DNA of 64,000 nt from Chloranthus sessilifolius (taxonomy: Eukaryota; Streptophyta; Magnoliopsida; Chloranthales; Chloranthaceae), in assembly GCA_021018995.1 (NCBI GenBank), contig CM037589.1:59842101-59906100 (forward strand). The letters are read 5' to 3'. Below are positions 28,101-37,100 of the stretch, one piece after another. Under the pieces are notes generated by a model, which was not told where the DNA came from, ran no database searches, and was given only the letters and a program-made list of their open reading frames with translations. The first letter of the stretch is position 1; each line of letters begins with the position of its first letter. Position numbers and translations under genes: made by a program.

Positions 28101-31100
28101 CTGTCTCAGCTACATAGGATTGGGAACGCAACATCATGCTTGCATTGATGTGGAAATGATGCCAAACACATCCTCCTTCAATTCCTCTATTAAAAGAAAC
28201 ATAGCTTTCTATATTCGAATGACACTGCTGCACTTGGGAAAACCACGCACCAGTCTTCTAGGTTGAGATACGTCAATAAAAAAGTGCTATATTGCAAGAA
28301 CTTTTGTAATATGTAAGACAAATATTTTTTATTATTGATTCCAAACAACATGAAAATATAAAACCACTAGGATGATTGCTTTTTGTTCCGGAAAGATGTA
28401 GCACTAGCATCCAATTAGGATAAAAACCATTAAATCTAATTGTTGCCATCTTAGATTTCTTATCATATGGTTTTTAACGATCTGATTTTAGCATACGATT
28501 AGAACAAAATCTAATATGTTGCCATATTACATGTTTGATCTTATGGTTCTGTAACCATCCTGTTTAAGCATTTGATCAGAATAAAAAACATCAAGCTACA
28601 ATTTGGTGAAACTAATCAATTATTTGACAAAGATACTCATACCTGAGACTATCCCACAAATATAGAAGAGGAAAAGCTGTAGAGTCTCTTGCTTGCTAAG
28701 ATGGAGATTTGGGAGGGAAGAGAAGCGCGAGAAAGAGTAAAAAGAGTAAAACAGGAGATAAAGATGGGGAGGGTCATGTGAGAGTTGGGCCTTTTTTTAC
28801 GAGAATAGTAAAAAATTCTATTCAGACAGATTTTTTGGGGTGCCTTTTTAATTTTATAAAATTCTGTTTTAATTTCAGTAATTTCATAATTTTATTACTT
28901 AAAATCAGATACGTATCTGATACACTTTTTTTTTATATAAAATAATATAACAATATAAAAAAATCATAAAAAGGGCATTTTTAATATTTTGCCCAATACA
29001 CATCGGCCAATATGACCCGATTGGGGGGATATGGTTCAATATTTGACCAGCTTGACTCGATATTTCACCCCATATAGAATCAGGGTGTATATCCGTATCG
29101 GATGGGACCTGACCGGATACATTCGGCCAATATGTATCGGATATGGCCGATATTTAAAACCATGCTTACATTATCATCCAAAATCACAGTTAATCATGAT
29201 TTTGGGGTACATCGAACTGACCCTAAACCTTTACAAATTAGCAGCACAATGTTCCAATTATTATTTTGTTAAATGCAATGGCTTATTTAATAAATAAATT
29301 GTGAACTCTAAAATTTAAATAGCATGTTAACACGCCAAAAAGATGCTGCATCGGCAATCTAAATACCACTGTTTTGAAAAATACCTGTCTTTCGAGAAGC
29401 GGATTATGAGTTCCTTTGGGGGAGACATCAATTCCTATCTTCCGGTTATTATCATATACTTGCCGTAAACGGGAGTCAAGATCAGGAGAAGCAGCATCTG
29501 TTACTCTGTTGTTCTCATATTTGTATCTAGATCGCAGCCAACAAATTGCTGATTAGCCCATAAATCACGATCAACGCACATTATACAACAATAGAAACAC
29601 GCATAAACCTTGAAACCGTGGCATGTGCAAAATACAATAATACATATGACATGAACAGCACTAGCAGACTATACGCATGCCCATGGTATCAAAGCTCGGC
29701 CGATACCAATACATATCGGTTTTTGTCGACAACATCGGTTTCGTTGACAACTGACACCAATACCACCCTGATACCGGTATCGGGGTGGTATCGGTATCAG
29801 TATTGGGATCAAACCAATACGGGTCAGTATCAGATGATACTCTCTCGGAACCGGTCGTACTGCCTCGGTATCGGCCGATACAATTATTTTTTCTTTTTTT
29901 GCTTTTTTTTCAAAAAAAAATGGCCGATATGGTATCAGCGATACCGTATCCATATCGGCCGATATGCATCGGTCCAAGATCCCATATCAGCGATACCGTA
30001 TCCAGATCGGCTGATATGTATCGGTCCAAGATGGACAGATACCCGATTCAAATACCGAGTTTGATACCTTGTGTACGCCTTGGAAGCATGCATATAAGTT
30101 CAGAGGGATCAATCACATCCTCCAGAAGATGGAGGCCAAAAAACTCTATTACATCCATAGAGAAGGCAATTCAAGACCCAATAAAAAAAAGGGGTCTTTG
30201 CTAGCAACCTAAGACAGTGGGAAAGGGATTAACAGCTGATTTTGTTTCCAGTGTTTTATCTCTCTCTTTAGCGTAGTTGGGCTGTTTCAAGCCTTGCCTG
30301 TTTTTAAACAAATAAATATTATCAGTTCAAAAGAAATGGAAACCAAACATTTAGTACCACGTTAACAATCCAGGCGACAAAATAGATCTGGGAGCTACAA
30401 CTTGCAGACGAGATTTGTCCCGTGGCACAAGGTTTAAAAAGAAAGACTTGGTATTTTTGGGACCTGTGCCACATGGAACACCATCTAAGCCCTCTTATTT
30501 GAAGGTCGTGATGTAAAGATCTTTGATGCCAAAGATTGGCAGCAAACACAATCTCTATCATCTGATTTACAACAATCAACCACTAAATCAGATGATAGGC
30601 TTTGACTGTGTTGAATTAGATGATAGAGGGTTTGTTTCGTGCCAATTTTTCATCTCAAAGATCTTTACATCATGATATACAAATCAGGCGGCTTAGACGG
30701 TGTTCCACATGGCACAGATCCCAAAAATAACAAAGTCTTTCTTTTTAAACATGTCCCACAGTACAAATCTTGTGTGCAAGTTTTAGCTCCCAAAAGATCT
30801 CGGAGACACAAATGCAACAAGTATATGTCACGCCACCAGAAACAAAGAACATCCAACATTAGCATTGGAAGAAAACTTAGATTGAAAATTTAGAATGTGA
30901 ATTTTGGTTTGATCTGGCTTGTCTTGGTAAAAAATGGTCTAAAAGGATAATCATGTACATTGAATAAATGGGTATCTCAAGTCATGCTCATCTTCCTAGG
31001 ACATGCTAATCACGGTAAATCATTCCCTTCAAAAGTTAGCTTTGCAGTGAACCATTGATATACAATCGGATGGCTCATAAATGCATCATATAAAAAGAAG

Positions 31101-34100
31101 TATCCACCAAAACAAATACAGAGATTTATGACTCCCCGCGAATATTAGAGTATAAGATACAAACCAAATATGCTGGATTTTCAACAAAAAAAAGTTATCA
31201 AGTGGAAAACAAAAACATAGTATATAAATTTAAGAAAGAGATCAAGAAACTAAGCAATCCAAGATTCTTGTGTGCAACCAAACTACAAAAAATGATATCA
31301 TGTTGATGGACATAAATGTATAGGTCTATAACATCAAACGCCAGGAACATACACTAAATGCAGCCGACTGAACTGGATAATGCATCTATTCAATAAAAAA
31401 AATACAAATAACTCGTGGTAGAAGGAAAAGAACAAAATAAATCTCTAGAAGAGGATCGCATAAACCAAGATGAAAGCAGAAAACAAAAGCATGCATTTCA
31501 TCAGGACTGGCAATAGTACTGAAATCCATGGTATCAAAACTCGGCTGATACCGATACGTATCGGTTTCGTCGAAATCAATACTGGTACCACCCCGATGTA
31601 GGTATTGGGGTGGTATCGGTATCTATATCTGTATCGGCCGATACTAACCGTTACAACTAATTGTTTCAAATTTCTTTTTTATTTTTTTTCAAAAAAAAAT
31701 TAAAAATTCCACCGATAAGGTATTGGAGATACGTATAGGTCCAAAATGGACCGATACCGAGTTGACATCTTGGTGAAAACACAAACCAAGTTATGAAAAT
31801 TATGATCAATATTTCCAGCTCAAATGACCCAAAGCATAAAGTATAACAAATTGAGAGGAAAGAGACCTCAAGCGTTCTGCATCAGCTCGAATGTCGATTT
31901 TCTCTGTTTCTCTAGTAATCAGTGTTTTAACCCGCAATGTGAATGCAGTAAGTGCCTGAAGCAGTTGAGAAGGATTTCTCAGGGAATTTACGGCAACAGC
32001 CTTAACTTCATCAGGTATTTCCCCATCGAAATCAATGCCTAACTTGGAAATTTCTAACTGAGGATTCAAGTGAATACCAACTCCTTCATAAGCTGGGAAA
32101 GCGTTGGATATTTTCCCAATCATATGCTCCGCTAGAATCTCACATGCCTTCCGAATATTTCTTTCCCTCGAGGTTTCAATGAGAATGACGTCATCTGAAG
32201 ATCTGTTTCCCTTAACGGTTGAGTAAACAGCTTCCTTCTCACTGTTAGTATTGAAATCATCAACTAAATCAACGGCAGAGGAAGTGTTTGATCTCTGTGA
32301 ATCCCTAGCTTGATTAACATAGTAATGAAGACGCTTTTGGTACTCTGCAAATATTTGAGCTGCCTCACCACATTGTTTATCATAAGCCTCTAACATCACC
32401 TGCTTGTGCCTGGAAATCAATTTTAAAAAATCAATATAATGCCGATTAGGAAAGTTTAAATAATGTTAGAGCACATGGCTTGTGAGAAAAAAAAATGTTA
32501 AAAAACAAGAGGTTGACCCTTCTATTAATACTAGGGATAATGGCCTTTGACCGACATTTAAACACCAAAATGGTATTTAAATGATCTTACACCATTAAAA
32601 TGGTACTTTTTATCTCACACCATTGAAGTGTCATTTATCACTATGCCATGTGGCAGACATCTATAATCAATCTAAATTGCCCAAGTGGCAATCTATCATT
32701 GGAATATGTCTCAGCCTAATGAAACATGCCAATAAGTGGATGTGAACCATCCGATTGACAAACTTCAATATAAGCCATTAAAACTAAAAACAATCGGTGA
32801 TATTATAGTCAACAGATCGGATGGTTTAAATCTCCTTAAAACACCATTTTTGGGCCTGTTGCACTTCAATCTATGATATATCACTTTGATGGTTCGGATA
32901 ACCCACATCTTAAACCGTTGATGGTGTAAGATCATTTAAACAACATTTTGGTGTTTAAATGACGGTCAGGAGAGTCAATCCCTTAACACTATAACATGGA
33001 ATTATAGAAGACAAATCAATGCAGAGCAGCTTGATAGTTTCCAATGTTTGACAAGGAACTTAATGAGCAGATTTGGGGCTCAGGCCCCTTTAAGGTCAAA
33101 GGTAAGGTGCTATGGGAGTTAGTGCCAGAGGCTGTGATATGGACCATCTAGTTGGAGAGGAATAACCAAATTTTGAGAGGCAAAGAACACTGAGTAGAAG
33201 AATTGAAAGACCTATCTAAGGAATAAATTGAGCAATCATCCATGGGTCTCACTTTTTTCTCCGTTTGCATCTAATCGTTGGGGGTGTTGGTGGGTGTCGA
33301 GTAAATATTCGTTGTGTGTCTAGGCAAGCATATCATATGTTAGTGTGTTAGTGTTTTACATGGGATTTTCAAATCCTAACACTTTCTCCCTAGCCTAATT
33401 ACATATATCCAAAGTGGATCTCTGATACATTTAGTTCTTGCTTTAATCGTTATTCTACTATTCTCTCCCAAAGTTTCAGAGTCTGGCTCCTTAGTTTAAT
33501 GCCTCGATAGTTGACATAGTTTTGGATGTCTCCTTTGTTTTTATAGAAAGGGATCACAATGCTCTTCCTCCATTCCTCACGCTCACCCAAATTAGAGGCT
33601 TCTTTCTCCCAGATTCCATCAGACTCTCAACCGGTAGTCGAATCCGCACAAGACTAATCCTCTGGAAGCCATGACCCTTCAGTCGTTTAGTGGTGGTTGT
33701 GAGTAAGATGTTCTTTTCTAACGGGTAACCATACCGGCATGCTTTGAAACTGACATCTAACTCAAACTCATTTTCGTCATTTTTTGTATTTTATTGAATA
33801 ATTTAGTCAACCAATTCAGCCCACTCTCCCAACACAATCCAAACTTCTACAGGCATTCCATCTAGTCCTAATGTTTTTCTTTTCTTCATCTTTGATACAT
33901 CTGCTTTTACTTCAGCTTCCCAGATTTTGTTGATCATTCCCTGATTTGATTCCTCTTCTTAATCTACTTCCTTGGTATATTTCGTATTTAATAGATCTTT
34001 AAAGTATTTGTATCATCTATCTTATATCTCATCCTCTTTTACCAAGACCCTTTGATCTTCATCTCTAATGCACCTTACATGATTGATATCCCTAGTTCTA

Positions 34101-37100
34101 TATTCTCTAATCTTGGCAAGTCTATAGATTTCATTCTCTCATTCTTCCATTTTCATCCTAGTATTCTTTGACATTCTTTAAAACACTTCTTCTTTTCAGA
34201 ATTCACTTTTGAATGTTTTTATTCTATCATCCTGTTTTATTTTGCACACCGTTTTTTACTTTAGACTTCCCGAGCACCTCCTTAGCAACTATTTAAGGCA
34301 TTTCTTCCCACATCTCAATTGGATTCCCTTCCCACCATACTTCGCGATCACTCATTTTTCATTCACAAATTATTATTTTGTCTCCTTTTATTACCACCAT
34401 TTTATTTTTGTGATCCTTTGTCATCTTTTTAGTCACTTGGCTCTTGACCAGAGCGACCAAAACTATCAATCTATGTTGCGTCATAAGGCTCTCTCCTGGG
34501 ATGACCTTCCAATACTTGCAGTTTGCCCACTTTCTTCATCTTAATAAGAAATAATCTATTTGGGTTTTATTTGCTCTACTCTTGAAACTTATAAGATGTT
34601 CGCCTCTCTTCTTGAAAAATGTATTCGTTATTGCCAAGTCAAAAGTTACTAAAAATCAAGGATAGCTCTCATATCTCATTCCTTTCATAAAAATCATATC
34701 CTCTATGTATCCTTTCATATATGTTTTTCATCCTCCCTATGTGTCCATTAAAGTCACCTCCAATAATTATGAATTTACTATTGGGCATGCCCATCGATTG
34801 CCAAAAATTTCTGTTTCACGTTTTCACATAATTTAACTTCGGGTGCATAGGCCCGAATAATATTTAATATATTCTTATTCAAAATAATTTTAACCATCAT
34901 AATCCGATCATACTTTCTCTTGATTTTCACAATCTTGTTCTTCAAATTTTTATCTACTATAATGCATATCCCATTGGGGGAGTTACTCTTCTCTGAGCAA
35001 TAAAGCTTGAACCCATCTCTCAAGTCTTTAGTCTCCTCTCCATTCCACTTTGGCGATTGCAAGCACATTACGTTAATCTTCATCTTCTCATGATATCTAA
35101 TTATCTATTAGCTCGCCACTCTTCTCAGTTAATGTACCTACATTCTACATGGATTTTAGATCATCTTTGCCCGCAGCCCCGCACACATCTATGTTGAAGT
35201 AGGTGCCCTAATCGGAACACCCTAGCCACCCTTGCCAAATTCTCACTACAACCGGTCTTTGTCGTAGCATGTTGCTTACAGGGAACGCCCTAGCCAACCA
35301 TTGCCTACTTCTCACTACAATTGGATTCTGTTATGAAAATACATCTATGCAAATACAAAGAGCTTAAGGAAAGGAATTTATTATATATAAATATAAGCAA
35401 ATCTAACATGGTAACACTGCATCCATGACTAGACAGTTTTGGAATGTGTTGAATTGATGTCCCACCACCCAGGAGATTGGACATAAAGTCCCCACATCTC
35501 AAGTAATCATGGATAGGCTAGGTTCATTCTAACCTAATTTAGTTATAAGCCGTAAGCGTTCAAAAAACTGATCAGAACCTAGAAAGCTAATATTTAAGAG
35601 TTGGTAGTAGGTGCAATGGGTCACCATTCTATACATGTGAAGCACTTTTCATCATTTTTGTGACGTGATCAAGAGACCATGGATCAAAATATCGTCTGAT
35701 ACCGATACGTATCGGACGATACGTATCGGTATTGGACTCGAACGATACATTGAATGTATCGTTCGATACATTCAAATGTATCGAATGTATCGAACGATAC
35801 ATTCAATGTATCGTCCGATACAGACCGGTACCGATACGTATCGTCCGATACGTATCGTTTTGGAGCTCGGACGATACGTATCGGTAACCAGATATTTTAA
35901 CCCATGCGAGAGACTACAAGAACCTTCAAATGGATGGTTGAACAGCATATGGGCAACAGTCCACATTGAAGCACAAAAAAGTGCTTTGATCGGATGGTTA
36001 GAAAACTCTCACAAGCATGAATTTTGAGCTAAGACTCATCGACATTTTTGGCCTGCTACCTTGACATCTCAATTGATGAACTCAGTGTGTAGTGTGCCAA
36101 GTGTACAGAATTTGAAGACCTCCGTGCACCTTATACAAATTCAATATTAACCAGTATACAAAAGAAATAAAAGACAAACAGAGAATGTTAATTAAGGTTT
36201 TACAACTACATCTGTTTTGATGCAGGGGCTCTGCAGGCGCACAACATAAGAATTCCCAAATAATAATGTGTACATGCAACATCTAGTTAGATAGTAACAT
36301 TTTGTGTTGAGTTCCACCATAGTAACCCAGTCCCCCTGGGGGGGGGGGGGGGGGGGGGGTGTTCGGAAAGGTTAAAATTTGGATAAATCTGGCGTAATTG
36401 GGCAAGTTTGGGGGGAAATGTGGAGAAAAAAAAAGAAAAGATTAAATGTACAAAAAAATAATGAATTATTTGCTAAAAGTTCCCAAATTTCACGAATTTA
36501 AAAAAAAAACACACACACACACATGATTTTTTTTAAAACGCAAATAATTCATGATTAATTCGTAGAACCTTAAATTCATGAATTAGTCTAAAATTTTCCA
36601 AAAATTCGGGGAATTCTGCGACTGAGTTCCACTGCGACAACAGCAGAAATGAATAATAAATTAACTAATATAAATTTCAGGTGCTTGCCCACTGGATGAA
36701 TAATAATTAATTAATTTTAAAAAATGTGTTTTTTTTAGGGGTTTTCAATTTCAAATCTCACCTGTAATTAGATTTCTCATCGAGCATCCGTTTCCGCTCG
36801 GCTTCCTCCCTTGAAACATCGATCATACGCCCCTTCAAATCCTTCCTCTGCCTCTGAACGACATGCCTCAACCTCTCCACCTCTTTCGCCGCGGATTCCC
36901 TCTCTCTCAAAGCAATCTCTCTGCTCTCTAAAGAACCACCATCCAAAACCAAACCCGAACCCTTCTCAAACCCTAATTTCGTTTTCTCTTTCTCTCTCCT
37001 CCTCCCCTTACTCTTTCCCTCCTCATTGGCGACGGCACTCGCAGCAGCTACACTGTCACCTCCCCCGTGTACGTGTATATTGCGCCGTATCTTTTCCACC

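Noticed and set aside
33000-33380. Additional host exon near the LINE
   Set aside because: No open frame with splice sites or conserved motif; probably LINE 3' region or unique intron.
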